64,000 nt of DNA from Microbacterium sp. (GCA_013823625.1 PNMM01000001.1:1240001-1304000); one strand, 5' to 3'; shown: positions 8,852 through 18,181, counted from the stretch's first letter. Made by a program: numbers and translations. The notes: a model not told the origin generated them from the sequence alone.

Positions 8852-10146
8852 GAGGATGCTCCTTCAGAGGCAGGCACAGCGTCGACCGGCTCACGCTCAA
8901 GCGGTCGGCGGCACAGCGCGACGAGCTGCCACACCGCCCAGCCGAGCAGTGCGACGTAGAGCAGGTTACGCGCCGACAGCACCGTGAGCATGAACGGCTC
9001 GAGCGAGAGCAGCGACGCGTAGAGCACGGGGTAGATGCCTTGTGTGAGCGCTGCTGTCACGAGAGCGAGCACGGCGGGCACGCGGAACGAGATGCCGCCC
9101 CACCGCTGCCACGCGAGGCCCAGCACGATGGGCACGGCGATCCACGTGGCGAACTGCGGCGAACCCACCTTGTTGACGGTGATGAGCGCCATGACCATGG
9201 CGAGAGACAGCACCGGAAAAAGCTCAACCTCGTCGACTCCGCGCCGCACCGCGACGAGGCCGAGCGACACGATCATGACCACCACGAGAGCCAGCACGGG
9301 CGTCATGAGGTCGGCCGCAAGCTGCGAACCTTCGCCAAAGACTTGCCAGGTCAAGATGCCTTGGTCGTAGTAGACGCGCGCCGCCCATTGGCCCGCGGCG
9401 GCCGCCCACAGCCACACGGTCGACACAAGCGATTCCACCTGCAGCCCGCGCCCGGTTTGCTCGGTAATGGGCGTGAGCAAAGCCGAGGCGCCCCCGAGCG
9501 CGAGGCCCGCAGCCACGACGAGCATCGTCACAGTCACGGCCGAGAGCATCACCGCGCCTCGGCTTCGCAGGGCAATGAGCGCGGCGAGCAGCAGGCCGGC
9601 GGGCCAGACCTTAATCCAGGCGCCGACCGCGAGCAGGGCGCCGCCCCACTTCGGGTGATCGGCGATGAGCATGACGGCCACCATCGCCACCGGCACTGTG
9701 ATGGCGTCGATGCGGCCGAGCGCGATAGGGCCGACAAGCACGAGAAAGAGCATCCACCACCAGGCGACGGCGGCACGCCGGGCGCGCTCTTCGACGCCAA
9801 TGATCGAGATGAGGGCGACGGCGTTGAGGGCCATGACGATCGTGAGCCACGTCGTGCCGTACAGCGCGGGGCCGAACACGTAGGCGGCAAGCATGGGAAC
9901 GAGCGCGAGCAACGGGTACACCCACGAGGTGTCGATGCCCACCCACTGGTCGGCAAGCACACCGCGCTCAACCCAGAACAGGTAGACGTAGGTCACGTCG
10001 CCCATCGGCAGCCCCGGGCCATACAAGTTGAGGTAGCCGAGCCACAGGTGCACGGCCGCAAAGGCGAGCCAGAGACTGACCGCGCTGCCAGCAGCCGTGA
10101 TGGCAATGCGCCGAACCCGCGCGAGGCGGTCGGCGAAAAGCGGCAT
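8848..10146 (-). CDS. GT87-like polytopic mannosyltransferase
   Basis: About 432 residues with ten or more membrane segments. An early loop, GDVTYVYLFWVERGVL, has an Asp where GT-C glycosyltransferases keep the catalytic acid. The family (DUF2029/GT87) adds mannose from polyprenyl-phosphate-mannose to lipoglycans on the outer face of the membrane; the substrate here is inferred from family only. Start ATG 10146 is chosen because TACGCT lies 7 nt upstream (leaderless) and the frame above it has no protein-like composition. It is followed by the thiamine-binding gene with a 4-bp overlap. Confidence 0.75.
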   Translation of the reverse strand: MPLFADRLARVRRIAITAAGSAVSLWLAFAAVHLWLGYLNLYGPGLPMGDVTYVYLFWVERGVLADQWVGIDTSWVYPLLALVPMLAAYVFGPALYGTTWLTIVMALNAVALISIIGVEERARRAAVAWWWMLFLVLVGPIALGRIDAITVPVAMVAVMLIADHPKWGGALLAVGAWIKVWPAGLLLAALIALRSRGAVMLSAVTVTMLVVAAGLALGGASALLTPITEQTGRGLQVESLVSTVWLWAAAAGQWAARVYYDQGILTWQVFGEGSQLAADLMTPVLALVVVMIVSLGLVAVRRGVDEVELFPVLSLAMVMALITVNKVGSPQFATWIAVPIVLGLAWQRWGGISFRVPAVLALVTAALTQGIYPVLYASLLSLEPFMLTVLSARNLLYVALLGWAVWQLVALCRRPLEREPVDAVPASEGASS

Positions 10147-10153
10147 GACATCG

Positions 10154-10159
10154 AGCGTA
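10154..10159 (-). promoter_or_regulatory. -10 element, leaderless, GT87 operon
   Basis: On the minus strand TACGCT is followed by 7 nt and the ATG at 10146. The -35 match is weak. Confidence 0.45.
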
Positions 10160-10178
10160 CTGCGACGGATGCTCGCGC

Positions 10179-11027
10179 TCAGTCGCCCCGCCCCCGCAGC
10201 AGAGTGGCAATCGTCGCGGGCACCGCGGCACACACGTCGAGCACGGTGACGGGTCCTCCTGCCGAAGCGCGTTGGGCAGCGAGCCCATGCACGACGGCCG
10301 CGGCGGCGCCGAGGCGAGCGAGGTGGGCGGGATCCAGCGTGCCGACGACCGCGTGCGTGGCAACCAGGGCGCCGAGAATGCCGGCGAGGGCATCCCCCGC
10401 TCCGGCGGTCGCGAGCCACGGCGTGGCTGAGCGCGCGACGAGCACGGGGCCGCCCGGCGCGACGACGTGCGTGGCGTATCCCTTGAGCAGCACGGCCACG
10501 CCGAGCTGATCGGCAGCGCCGCGCGCGGCGCGCTCGGGGTCGGCGAGCACGATGTCGAGGTCACCGCCCGTGAGGCGCGCGAGCTCACGCGCGTGCGGCG
10601 TGATGATGACGGGGCCGCGCGCCAGGCCAAGAGCGTCGAGGGCTCCCGCGTCGACGACGAGCGGTTGGCCGCTCGCGAAGGCCGCGCGCAGGCGCTCAGC
10701 CGCCGCCGCGTCGGGGCCGTCGTCGACCCCGGCTGCCCCCGCATCCATGCCCGATCCCAACACCCACGCCTGCACGCGACCGGGGGCGGTAACCGCCTCG
10801 GGGCGACGCTGCAGCACAAGATCGGCGGCCCGTTCGGCGCCGAGGTAGCGCACCATGCCGAGGCCTGTGCGCAGCGCGGCCTCAACACCGAGCACGGCGG
10901 CACCCGGGTAACGCGTCGAGCCCGTGACCATGCCGAGCACGCCGCGCGAATACTTGTCGTCGTGCGGACCGGGCACGCGCAGCAGAGCAGCGACCTCGGC
11001 CGTGGAGATGGTGCGCGACTCGCTCAC
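10179..11027 (-). CDS. nnrD: ADP-dependent NAD(P)H-hydrate dehydratase
   Basis: Repairs hydrated NADH/NADPH by dehydrating the S-epimer with ADP or ATP. The 282-residue protein covers only the ribokinase-like dehydratase domain, with the KYSRG[TV]xGM nucleotide motif near residue 20, the PHARELARL segment, and the catalytic TAGAGDALAGI near the C-terminus. The epimerase domain fused in many bacteria is absent and was not found in this window. GTG 11027 is preferred: TACAGT ends 6 nt upstream and the motif spacing fits the family. The gene is divergent from the OYE reductase, 71 bp away. Confidence 0.9.
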   Translation of the reverse strand: MSESRTISTAEVAALLRVPGPHDDKYSRGVLGMVTGSTRYPGAAVLGVEAALRTGLGMVRYLGAERAADLVLQRRPEAVTAPGRVQAWVLGSGMDAGAAGVDDGPDAAAAERLRAAFASGQPLVVDAGALDALGLARGPVIITPHARELARLTGGDLDIVLADPERAARGAADQLGVAVLLKGYATHVVAPGGPVLVARSATPWLATAGAGDALAGILGALVATHAVVGTLDPAHLARLGAAAAVVHGLAAQRASAGGPVTVLDVCAAVPATIATLLRGRGD

Positions 11028-11033
11028 GCGGTC

Positions 11034-11039
11034 ACTGTA
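11034..11039 (-). promoter_or_regulatory. -10 element, leaderless, nnrD
   Basis: TACAGT on the minus strand, then 6 nt, then GTG 11027. Confidence 0.45.
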
Positions 11040-11098
11040 GCCCCGCCACCCGTGACCCGCACGGAATACACCCGGCCGAGATGGGCTTGACTGACAGT

Positions 11099-12238
11099 GT
11101 GACCTCCGCACTCTTCTCCCCCATGACCATCCGCTCGCTGACCCTGCGCAACCGGCTGTGGGTGTCGCCGCTGTGTCAATACACGGTCACCGCAGCCGAT
11201 GGCGTGCCGACCGACTGGCACCTCGTGCACCTCGGGTCGTTCGCGCGCGGCGGGGCCGGCATGGTCATGGCCGAGGCCACCGCGGTCACCCCCGAGGGGC
11301 GCATTAGCCCGCACGACACGGGCATCTGGAACGACGCGCAAGCTGCCGCGTGGTCGCGCGTCGCCGACTTCATTCACTCCCAAGGAGCTGCGGCGGGTAT
11401 CCAGCTGGCACATGCCGGCCGTAAGGCCTCGGTCTTTCCGGAGTGGGGCGCGATGACCAATGGAGCCTCCGGCCACGGTACCGTGCCGATCGAGCAGGGC
11501 GGCTGGCAAGCGGTCTCAGCATCAGCCCTGGCCTTCGACGGATACGCCGAGCCCGTCGCGCTCGATGCAGCGGGCATTCAGGATGTTGTCGTCGCCTTCG
11601 TCGAGGCCGCCCGCCGCAGCGTCGCCGCCGGCTTCGATCTCGTCGAAATCCATGCGGCCCATGGCTACTTGCTCCACCAGTTCCTCTCACCCCTGTCGAA
11701 CCAGCGGGACGACGAGTGGGGCGGCAGCCTCGAGAATCGCGCGCGCCTGCTGCTCGATATCGTGCGCGCCGTGCGCGCGGTCGTCGGCGTGCCCATTCTC
11801 GTGCGCTTCTCGGCCACCGACTGGGTCGACGACGAGTGGCTGGCCGCTCACGGCCACGCCAATGACGGCGTGGCGAGCTGGAACGAGCACGACACCGCCG
11901 TCGTCGCCGCCTGGGCGCTCGATGCGGGCGCCGACCTCTTCGACATCTCGACGGGAGGTCTCGTTCGTGCGCGCATTGAGACGGGCCCCGGCTATCAGGT
12001 ACCGTTCGCCGAAACCGTGCGCCGCGAGGGCAACGTGCCCGTCAACGCCGTCGGGCTCATCACCGAAGCCGCGCAGGCCGAAGCGATCATTGCCACGGGC
12101 CAGGCCGACGCCGTCATGATGGGCCGAGAGTTCATGCGCGACCCGCACGCTCCCCTACGCTTCGCGCGCGAACTCGGCGCCGAGCTCGACGGAGCGCCGG
12201 TCGGAACCCCGCCCCAGTACCTGCGCGCGTACCGCTAA
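11099..12238 (+). CDS. NADH:flavin oxidoreductase, old yellow enzyme (YqjM/XenA-like)
   Basis: An FMN TIM-barrel enzyme that reduces activated C=C bonds of enones or nitro compounds using NAD(P)H. It begins LFSPMTIRSLTLRNRLWVSP as in YqjM, with the YqjM-type Cys in SPLCQYT, HAGRKAS, the active-site pair EIHAAHGYLLHQFLSP, and phosphate binding in AVGLIT and MMGREFM. At 379 residues it is full length. GTG 11099 aligns with the family N-terminus; an in-frame ATG at 11081 would add six residues. The bidirectional hairpin at 12244 ends it. Confidence 0.9.
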   Translation: MTSALFSPMTIRSLTLRNRLWVSPLCQYTVTAADGVPTDWHLVHLGSFARGGAGMVMAEATAVTPEGRISPHDTGIWNDAQAAAWSRVADFIHSQGAAAGIQLAHAGRKASVFPEWGAMTNGASGHGTVPIEQGGWQAVSASALAFDGYAEPVALDAAGIQDVVVAFVEAARRSVAAGFDLVEIHAAHGYLLHQFLSPLSNQRDDEWGGSLENRARLLLDIVRAVRAVVGVPILVRFSATDWVDDEWLAAHGHANDGVASWNEHDTAVVAAWALDAGADLFDISTGGLVRARIETGPGYQVPFAETVRREGNVPVNAVGLITEAAQAEAIIATGQADAVMMGREFMRDPHAPLRFARELGAELDGAPVGTPPQYLRAYR

Positions 12239-12243
12239 CAGAC

Positions 12244-12275
12244 GCTCGACGACCCGGCAGACCGGGTCGTCGAGC
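12244..12275. terminator. Bidirectional intrinsic terminator
   Basis: A perfect 14-bp stem (arm GCTCGACGACCCGG) with loop CAGA lies between two convergent genes. No long U-tract follows, as is common in actinobacteria. Confidence 0.8.
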
Positions 12276-12281
12276 AGTCCG

Positions 12282-13232
12282 TTACGGGCAGTCGTAGTAG
12301 TAGACCCACGCTTTTTCGGCGTTGATGATCTCGACCTTGAAGCCCAGCGCGCCGGTCACCGCCGGCGGAGCCGGGGGCGATGACGGCGAGCCGCCACTGC
12401 GATACCAATACCCGTCGCCAACTTTGACGCAACCGTCATACCAGGGCACGGCGCCGTAGGCGGCGATAACGGCCGCTGACGCCTCTTCCTTGGTGTACCA
12501 ACCCGTTGTGTCGACCGGCGGCTTGACGGTCTTATCGGGCTGCGGCTTGGTCGGCGGCTTCGACTCGGTGTTGGGTTTGCTGTTCTCCGCCTCCTGTGCG
12601 GCAACGGCCGCCTGGTGGGACGCCTCGGCAGACGTCAGCGCGGCGGCCAGAGCGGCCAGTGCGTCAGCGGTGCTCTTGCCGCCCGCTCCCCCAGAAGCAA
12701 GCGCCGACAGTGCGGCGGTGACCTTCTGGCGGATCTGCTCGCCCGCGAGGCTTGCCGCGGCGAGTCGAGCCTCGGCAGCTGACGTGGCGAGCGAGACCAT
12801 GTTCTCAAGTCCGCCCTGGGCCTCAGCGATCGCCGCCTCAATCGCGTCGATCTGTTCTTGCAGCTCTTCCGTCGACTCCGACGTCTTCGCCGCGGCAAGG
12901 GTGAGCGACAGGTACTCGGCGAGGCGGTTGGCCTCGTCGATCGCAGCTTGGTCGACCAGCCCTGTTCCGACAACGAGCGACGCGCGCAGGTCTTTCACGA
13001 GCGCATTGCCCGAGGCGATCACGTCATTGTGCTGCGTCACGGCGGTCTTGTAGGCGGCAGCGGCAACTCGATCTGCCTCTGCCTGTTCGGCCGCAGCTAC
13101 CTGCAGAGACACGACAGTCGCGCTTGCTGCGCCGCCCCCGAGCACCAGTGCGCCAGCAACCGCGAGAGCGATCGTGAGCTTGGTGCGATTTCCCCACCAA
13201 CGGGTTCGCGTGGTTTGTTCTTCGATCGACAT
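12282..13232 (-). CDS. Membrane-anchored or secreted alanine-rich coiled-coil protein, unknown
   Basis: 316 residues. A cytoplasmic start rich in Arg/Thr/Trp precedes one hydrophobic segment (about 19-40), then a long Ala/Glu/Gln-rich helical region (45-215) of coiled-coil character, a Pro/Lys linker (PPTKPQPDKTVKPP) and a C-terminal module of about 70 residues with WYTKEEASAAVIAAYG, a C-VKVGDGYWYRSGG stretch and a final YYYDCP. The two Cys could form a disulfide outside the cell. The layout suggests a stalk with a small aromatic head at the wall. RBS GGGGGAG stands 5 nt before ATG. No family was recognised with confidence. Confidence 0.7.
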   Translation of the reverse strand: MSIEEQTTRTRWWGNRTKLTIALAVAGALVLGGGAASATVVSLQVAAAEQAEADRVAAAAYKTAVTQHNDVIASGNALVKDLRASLVVGTGLVDQAAIDEANRLAEYLSLTLAAAKTSESTEELQEQIDAIEAAIAEAQGGLENMVSLATSAAEARLAAASLAGEQIRQKVTAALSALASGGAGGKSTADALAALAAALTSAEASHQAAVAAQEAENSKPNTESKPPTKPQPDKTVKPPVDTTGWYTKEEASAAVIAAYGAVPWYDGCVKVGDGYWYRSGGSPSSPPAPPAVTGALGFKVEIINAEKAWVYYYDCP

Positions 13233-13319
13233 TGATTCTCCCCCTCGAACGAACCCTCATGAACGACACAGAAGGTTCCCTCAAGAGTACCGGCGGGCAA
13301 CGCTACGGGCTAGTGCCAG

Positions 13320-14369
13320 CTACCGCCCACCGCGCTGGGTCGCGTCTTGAACCTCGCCGACGAGCTCTTCGATGATGTCTTCCAAGAACAGCACGCCGGT
13401 CGTCACACCCTCGGCGTCGACCGCGCGCGCAACGTGCGCGCCTGAGCGGCGCATGACCGCGAGAGCGTCTTCGAGGTCAGCCGAGGCGAGAATCGACACG
13501 AGGCGGCGGATGCGCTTGGGCGGCACGGGGTCGTCGAGCTCGTCGTCGGGCAGGTCGATGACGTCTTTCAAGTGCAGGTAGCCCGAAGGCTCACCCGACT
13601 CGTCGATCAGCACGTAGCGGCTGAACCCGCGCTGGGCAACCGCGCGCTCGACGTCGAGAGCACTCGCGTCGTCGGGCAGCGAGGTGAGGGCATCCATCGG
13701 CAGAGCGATATCGCTCACGATTTTGGTCGTGAACTCGAACGCAGCGGCCAAGGCGCCGGTCGTGTCGTCGAGCACACCCTCGCGCGTGGAGTTGCGCACG
13801 ATCGTCTCGACCTGTTCGAGCGTGAAGGCGCTCTCGGCCTCGTTCTTGGGGTCGACGCGGAACAAGCGCAGCACGCCGTTCGCGATGGCATTGAGGGCAC
13901 GGATGACCGGCGACAGAATGCGCGACACCAACACGAGCGGCGGCGCGAGCAAGAGCACGGCGCGCGTCGGCAGCGAGAACGAGAGGTTCTTCGGCACCAT
14001 CTCGCCGAACACCACGTGCAGGTAGGTGACGATGAGCAGCGCGATCGTGAAGGCGATGCCGGCGATCCACTCGGCACTCAGCCCCGTGAGCCCGAGCGGA
14101 ATCTCGAACAAGTGCTTGATGGCCGGCTCAGAGACGTTGAGGATCAGCAGCGAACACACCGTGATGCCCAGCTGGCACGTGGCGAGCATGAGCGTCGCGT
14201 GCTCCATGGCCCACAGCGAGGTCTTCGCAGCGCGCGAGCCGGCTTCAGCCCGCGGCTCGATCTGCGAACGCTTAGCCGCGATGACCGCGAACTCAGCGCC
14301 GACGAAGAAGGCGTTGCCGGCAAGGAGCACGACGAGCCACGCGATGCCCCACCAGTCTGCTTCGGTCAT
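13320..14369 (-). CDS. CNNM/CorC-family membrane protein with CBS pair (short form)
   Basis: 349 residues: a DUF21/CNNM membrane domain (about 1-180, three or four helices, with GNAFFVGAEFAVIAAKRSQ and FGEMVPKNLSFSLP) followed by two CBS motifs (about 210-335). Family members take part in Mg2+/Co2+ homeostasis or membrane integrity; the old hemolysin name is not evidence of a toxin. It lacks the C-terminal CorC_HlyC domain that its upstream neighbour keeps. It overlaps that neighbour by ATGA (14366-14369), so the pair is probably translated together and may form a heteromer. Confidence 0.85.
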   Translation of the reverse strand: MTEADWWGIAWLVVLLAGNAFFVGAEFAVIAAKRSQIEPRAEAGSRAAKTSLWAMEHATLMLATCQLGITVCSLLILNVSEPAIKHLFEIPLGLTGLSAEWIAGIAFTIALLIVTYLHVVFGEMVPKNLSFSLPTRAVLLLAPPLVLVSRILSPVIRALNAIANGVLRLFRVDPKNEAESAFTLEQVETIVRNSTREGVLDDTTGALAAAFEFTTKIVSDIALPMDALTSLPDDASALDVERAVAQRGFSRYVLIDESGEPSGYLHLKDVIDLPDDELDDPVPPKRIRRLVSILASADLEDALAVMRRSGAHVARAVDAEGVTTGVLFLEDIIEELVGEVQDATQRGGR

Positions 14370-15712
14370 CGGGGCTCACCTCCCGCGGTCGCGGTGGTCG
14401 GCAGCGTGATCTCGCCCGTGGCGAGCGGGGTGAAGCGCACGCGGTCGATGCGGCGGCCATCCAATCGTTCAATGCGGAACGTGCCTGACGCGATCTCGAC
14501 CGTGTCGCCCACTTCGGGCAGCCGGCCGAGCTCGGCCATCAAAAAGCCGCCTACGGTTTCCCACGGGCCGTCGTCGGGCACCGTGACGCCCGCGCGGTCA
14601 GCGAGTTCGTCGGGGCGGAGGATGCCCGGGAAGGTCAGCCAGTTGCGCGAGCGCACGACGTCGACGCGGGCACGGTCGTGCTCGTCGCTCACTTCGCCCA
14701 CGAGCTCTTCGACGAGGTCTTCGAGAGTCGCGACACCGGCGGTTCCGCCGTATTCGTCAACCACGATCGCCATTTGGTAGCCCCGACCTCGCAGCTCTGA
14801 CAGCAACGTGTCGAGCATCATCGTCTCGGGCACGCGCAGCGCTTCGCTCTGCAGGGCAGATGCGGGCACCTCGGCGCGGCGATCGCGCGGCACGGCCACG
14901 GCCTGCTTGACGTGCACGATGCCGACGATGTCGTCGATCGACTCGTCCATGACGGGAAACCGCGAGTGGCCCGTCGTGCGCGCGAGGTCAATGACCGACT
15001 GCGCGCTGTCGCCACGTTCAACGGCGGCGACGCGCGGGCGGGGCGTCATGACGTCTTGCGCGGTGTGTTGCGAAAACGCCAGCGTGCGCGAGAGCAGCGT
15101 GGCCGTGTCGTTGTCGAGACGGCCTTGGCTTGCCGAGCGGCGCACGAGTGACGCAAGCTCTTCGGCCGTACGAGCACCACTGAGCTCTTCTTTGGGCTCG
15201 ACGCCCATCGACCGCAAAATCGCGTTCGCCGATCCGTTGAGCACGATGATCGCGGGCCGAAACACAGTCGTGAACGCCCACTGAAACGGCACGACGACCT
15301 TGGCGGTCTGACGCGGCAGGCTCAGCGCAAAGTTCTTGGGAACGAGCTCGCCCACGATCATCGACAGCAGCGTGGCGAGCACGATCGCGATGATCGAGCC
15401 GATGATGGGCACGGCGCCCTCGGGCAACCCGATCGCGCGCAAGGGGTCGGCGAGCATGCTCGAGATCGCGGGCTCCATGAGAAAGCCGGTAAGCAGCGTC
15501 GTGAGCGTGATGCCCAGCTGTGCGCTCGAGAGGTGCGTCGACGTGATCTTGAGCGCCGCGATCGTGGGCCCCAGCCGCTTCTCGCCGCGCGCTTGACGCG
15601 CTTCGAGCTCAGAGCGATCGAGATTGACGAGCGAGAATTCGCTCGCGACGAAGAATCCGGTGCCGATGGTCAGCAGCAGGCCGGCGAGCAGCGAGATCCA
15701 CTCAGCGCTCAC
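14366..15712 (-). CDS. CNNM/CorC-family membrane protein with CBS pair and CorC_HlyC domain
   Basis: 448 residues: DUF21 membrane domain (about 1-185, SEFSLVNLDRSELEARQARG and VGELVPKNFALSLP), a CBS pair (about 210-340, MTPRPRVAAVERG and DEYGGTAGVATLEDLVEELVG) and the C-terminal CorC_HlyC domain (about 355-435, GGFLMAELGRLPEVGD). It is the complete member of the pair and first in the operon. GTG 15712 has a G-rich stretch 5 nt upstream. A good -10 (TATAGT) lies about 90 bp upstream. Ion specificity unknown. Confidence 0.87.
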   Translation of the reverse strand: MSAEWISLLAGLLLTIGTGFFVASEFSLVNLDRSELEARQARGEKRLGPTIAALKITSTHLSSAQLGITLTTLLTGFLMEPAISSMLADPLRAIGLPEGAVPIIGSIIAIVLATLLSMIVGELVPKNFALSLPRQTAKVVVPFQWAFTTVFRPAIIVLNGSANAILRSMGVEPKEELSGARTAEELASLVRRSASQGRLDNDTATLLSRTLAFSQHTAQDVMTPRPRVAAVERGDSAQSVIDLARTTGHSRFPVMDESIDDIVGIVHVKQAVAVPRDRRAEVPASALQSEALRVPETMMLDTLLSELRGRGYQMAIVVDEYGGTAGVATLEDLVEELVGEVSDEHDRARVDVVRSRNWLTFPGILRPDELADRAGVTVPDDGPWETVGGFLMAELGRLPEVGDTVEIASGTFRIERLDGRRIDRVRFTPLATGEITLPTTATAGGEPR

Positions 15713-15800
15713 GGCGGCCCCCGATCATCGGCGAGGGTCTATGGCTGGGTTCGTCAGGGGCGGGCGAACGGCCCGTACTAGGAGGCTCCATAACAGGCCC

Positions 15801-15806
15801 ACTATA
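15801..15806 (-). promoter_or_regulatory. Probable -10 element of the CNNM/CorC operon
   Basis: TATAGT on the minus strand, one base from the TATAAT consensus, implying a 5' leader of roughly 80 nt before GTG 15712. The -35 is not clear. Confidence 0.4.
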
Positions 15807-15887
15807 CGGTGCCGCGGCGCGCAACTGCCCGCGAGGTCACCACGAAACCGTCGCGATCAACGCGAAACGGGCAGTCTTGGCGTCAAT

Positions 15888-16598
15888 TCAGTGCACACCA
15901 TCGACATCAGGCGTGCGAGTTGAAACGAGAGGCACTAGGTCCGAGTATCCCGAGCGGTTGAGCCATCCCCTCAGGTACTCGGCGTGGCCGATATGCACTG
16001 GCTTCACGACGTAGGACTCAACGACAACGCGCGCTTCGCCATCCCTACCGAGGTTTGCTAGGAGCGTTGCAATATCGAGTGGCGTTGCCGGCGTTCCCCA
16101 CAATGCAGCGATACCGCCGCTCCTATAGGCACTGACTATGGACTCCTGATCCGGAAAGGATTCCAGCCACGGGAGGCCAAAGTCAGACAATGCGCCGCGC
16201 GCGACTTCCTCGGCGTCTGGTGCATCGAGATCCCACCACAGGTCCTTCCACTCCCCCGTGACCAATTGACCGATAGTGGCGCGGACGGAGCAGTCATATT
16301 GATTAATCCACTCAGAGCGGGGCACGTGGCTGCGGTTCATTTCAGGCACATAGACGCCAAAGTCCAGTCGGAAAGTCCCGTAACGACGCTCGCGGAGTCC
16401 CGGGACCTCCGTCCAGGCCGGTGGTTCCTTAGGCGCCTGCCAAAAGTGCACCACCTGCACGAGGCCTGAGTCGAGGGGCCGATTGAACCCGTATCGCCTT
16501 TTCCTGAAACCAATATCTCGAAGCCACTTCGCATTCGCGGCGACAATCTCGGCCATCCTTGCTGCCTCGGGTGTGACGGCTCCCATTCCGTTAGCCAA
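15888..16598 (-). CDS. DUF4304-like protein, unknown function
   Basis: 236 residues, soluble, no signal peptide. The N-terminal half has the DUF4304 pattern: GFRKRRYGFNRPLDSGLVQV, then FRLDFGVYVPEM and WWDLD near residue 135. The C-terminal half is helical and includes an EARVVVESYVVKPVHIGHAEYL stretch. DUF4304 proteins often sit in polymorphic-toxin immunity or unassigned islands; no toxin gene is present here. Base and codon use are more AT-rich than in guaB1 next to it, suggesting transfer. It lies 15 bp downstream of guaB1 on the same strand. A second ATG lies at 16586. Confidence 0.7.
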   Translation of the reverse strand: MANGMGAVTPEAARMAEIVAANAKWLRDIGFRKRRYGFNRPLDSGLVQVVHFWQAPKEPPAWTEVPGLRERRYGTFRLDFGVYVPEMNRSHVPRSEWINQYDCSVRATIGQLVTGEWKDLWWDLDAPDAEEVARGALSDFGLPWLESFPDQESIVSAYRSGGIAALWGTPATPLDIATLLANLGRDGEARVVVESYVVKPVHIGHAEYLRGWLNRSGYSDLVPLVSTRTPDVDGVH

Positions 16599-16613
16599 TC
16601 ACGAGCCGTGCTC

Positions 16614-18050
16614 TCACCACGAAACCGGCAGTGCCTTGCCTTCGTCGTACCCGGCGGCCGACTGCGTGCCGACGACGGCGCGCTCGTGGAACTCGGGCAA
16701 CGTGGATGCTCCCGCATACGTCATCGACGACCGCAGCCCCGACGTGATCATGTCGAGCAGGTCATCGAGCGAGGGTCGTTCGGGGTCGAGATAGATGCGC
16801 GAGCTCGAGATGCCTTCGGCAAACAGGCGTTTGCGCGCGCGCTCGAAGGCGTCGAGCCGCTGAAACCGCTGCTCGACGGCCTTCGTGGATGCCATGCCCC
16901 AGCTGCTCTTGAACCAGCGCCCGTGTTCGTCGCTCTCGAGTTCGCCGGGGGCTTCGAGCGTGCCGGCAAACCACGAGCCGACCATGACGGCCGACGCCCC
17001 CGCGGCGAGCGCTAGCGCAACATCACGCGGGTAGCGCACGCCCCCATCGGCCCACACGTGCGCGCCGAGCTCGCGTGCGGCAGCCGCGGTATCGAGCACG
17101 GCCGAAAACTGCGGGCGCCCGACGGCCGTCATCATGCGCGTCGTGCACATGGCTCCCGGGCCCACGCCCACCTTGAGCACGTGCGCGCCCGCCTCAACGA
17201 GATCGCGCACGCCTTCGGCCGTCACGACGTTGCCCGCGACAATCGGCACGCCGAGCCCCGCGGCGGCAACCGCGCGCACGGCGGCCGCGGCTTGGTCCTG
17301 ATGTCCGTGAGCGGTGTCGATGACGATGACGTCGGCACCGGCAGCAACGAGAGCCGCCGCCCGCGCGGCCGCGTCACCCGTGACGCCGACGGCTGCGGCG
17401 ACGCGGAGGCGGCCGTGGGCATCCACTGCGGGCGGATAGATCGTGGCCCGCACGGCGCTGCGCGCACTCAGAGACCCGACAATGCGCCCCTCCTGGCTCA
17501 CGGCCACGGCGTCGACGCCCGCCGCCTCGATGAGGTCAAAGGCTGCGCGCGCATCAGTCAACTCGTCATCAATCGTCGGAACACTCGACACCACGAGGTC
17601 GCCGATGACCGAGTCGGGCAGCGCATGACGCAGGGCGCTCGCCGGGATGCTGCGCTCGGGCACCCCGTCGGCGTCAACAATCGTCAGCAGCGCGCCCGGC
17701 ACGTCAGCCACGAGGGCTCGCGCGGCCGCGATGGTGTGCCTCGGCCCCACGAGCACGAGCGGGTCGAGCAGGGTCGACGTGTTCTTGACGGCAGCGATGT
17801 CGGCTGCCAGCTGTTCGGGCGAACCGTCTTGCGGCAGCACCGCCAGCCCGCCGCGGCGGGCAAGCGCGGCCGCGAGCCGCGGCCCCGTCACCGAGGTCAT
17901 GTTGGCAGCGACGATCGGGATGCGCAGGCCGGTGGGGTCGTCAGCGCTCAGGTCGACTCCGAGCCGACTGCCCACCGTCGAATGCTGCGGCATGAGGAAG
18001 ACGTCACTGTAGGTGAGGTCGTGGGTCGGAAGCTCGCGGAAGAATCGCAC
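16614..18050 (-). CDS. guaB1: GuaB1-type IMP dehydrogenase/GMP reductase family protein
   Basis: 478 residues with the IMPDH/GMPR TIM barrel split by a CBS pair (about 95-215). Visible motifs: [12 protein letters not shown] at the start, [18 protein letters not shown], the catalytic Cys loop [11 protein letters not shown], and the flap/C-terminal SSMTYAGA. In mycobacteria the GuaB1 branch has been shown to act as a CBS-regulated GMP reductase, so GMP to IMP salvage is the likely reaction; this rests on family membership. GTG 18050 is preceded by TAGCGT and 6 nt, a leaderless start. It is divergent from kgd. Confidence 0.88.
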   Translation of the reverse strand: MRFFRELPTHDLTYSDVFLMPQHSTVGSRLGVDLSADDPTGLRIPIVAANMTSVTGPRLAAALARRGGLAVLPQDGSPEQLAADIAAVKNTSTLLDPLVLVGPRHTIAAARALVADVPGALLTIVDADGVPERSIPASALRHALPDSVIGDLVVSSVPTIDDELTDARAAFDLIEAAGVDAVAVSQEGRIVGSLSARSAVRATIYPPAVDAHGRLRVAAAVGVTGDAAARAAALVAAGADVIVIDTAHGHQDQAAAAVRAVAAAGLGVPIVAGNVVTAEGVRDLVEAGAHVLKVGVGPGAMCTTRMMTAVGRPQFSAVLDTAAAARELGAHVWADGGVRYPRDVALALAAGASAVMVGSWFAGTLEAPGELESDEHGRWFKSSWGMASTKAVEQRFQRLDAFERARKRLFAEGISSSRIYLDPERPSLDDLLDMITSGLRSSMTYAGASTLPEFHERAVVGTQSAAGYDEGKALPVSW

Positions 18051-18056
18051 GAATTA

Positions 18057-18062
18057 ACGCTA
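18057..18062 (-). promoter_or_regulatory. -10 element, leaderless, guaB1
   Basis: TAGCGT on the minus strand, then 6 nt, then GTG 18050. Confidence 0.5.
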
Positions 18063-18078
18063 GTCGTGCCGTTGGCAG

Positions 18079-18108
18079 GTGAAACCCGCGTGCAGGAACG
18101 GTTAAGCT
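18079..18108 (+). promoter_or_regulatory. Candidate kgd promoter
   Basis: GTGAAA (18079-18084), an 18-nt spacer and TAAGCT (18103-18108) would give a leader of about 65 nt before GTG 18182. Confidence 0.4.
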
Positions 18109-18181
18109 TGTGCGGGCGGTGCCAGCGAAGGCTCCGCCGGTGCCAACCCAATCGATGTGAAGCGAAAGTGGGCGGTCGGCT

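Noticed and set aside
8525-10200. TPP riboswitch before the thiamine-binding protein gene
   Set aside because: The gene follows an overlapping coding region, and the operon start looks leaderless, leaving no space for an aptamer.
13320-15712. Hemolysin (TlyC) toxin genes
   Set aside because: The historical name comes from homology only; the DUF21, CBS and CorC_HlyC domains point to a membrane ion-homeostasis role.
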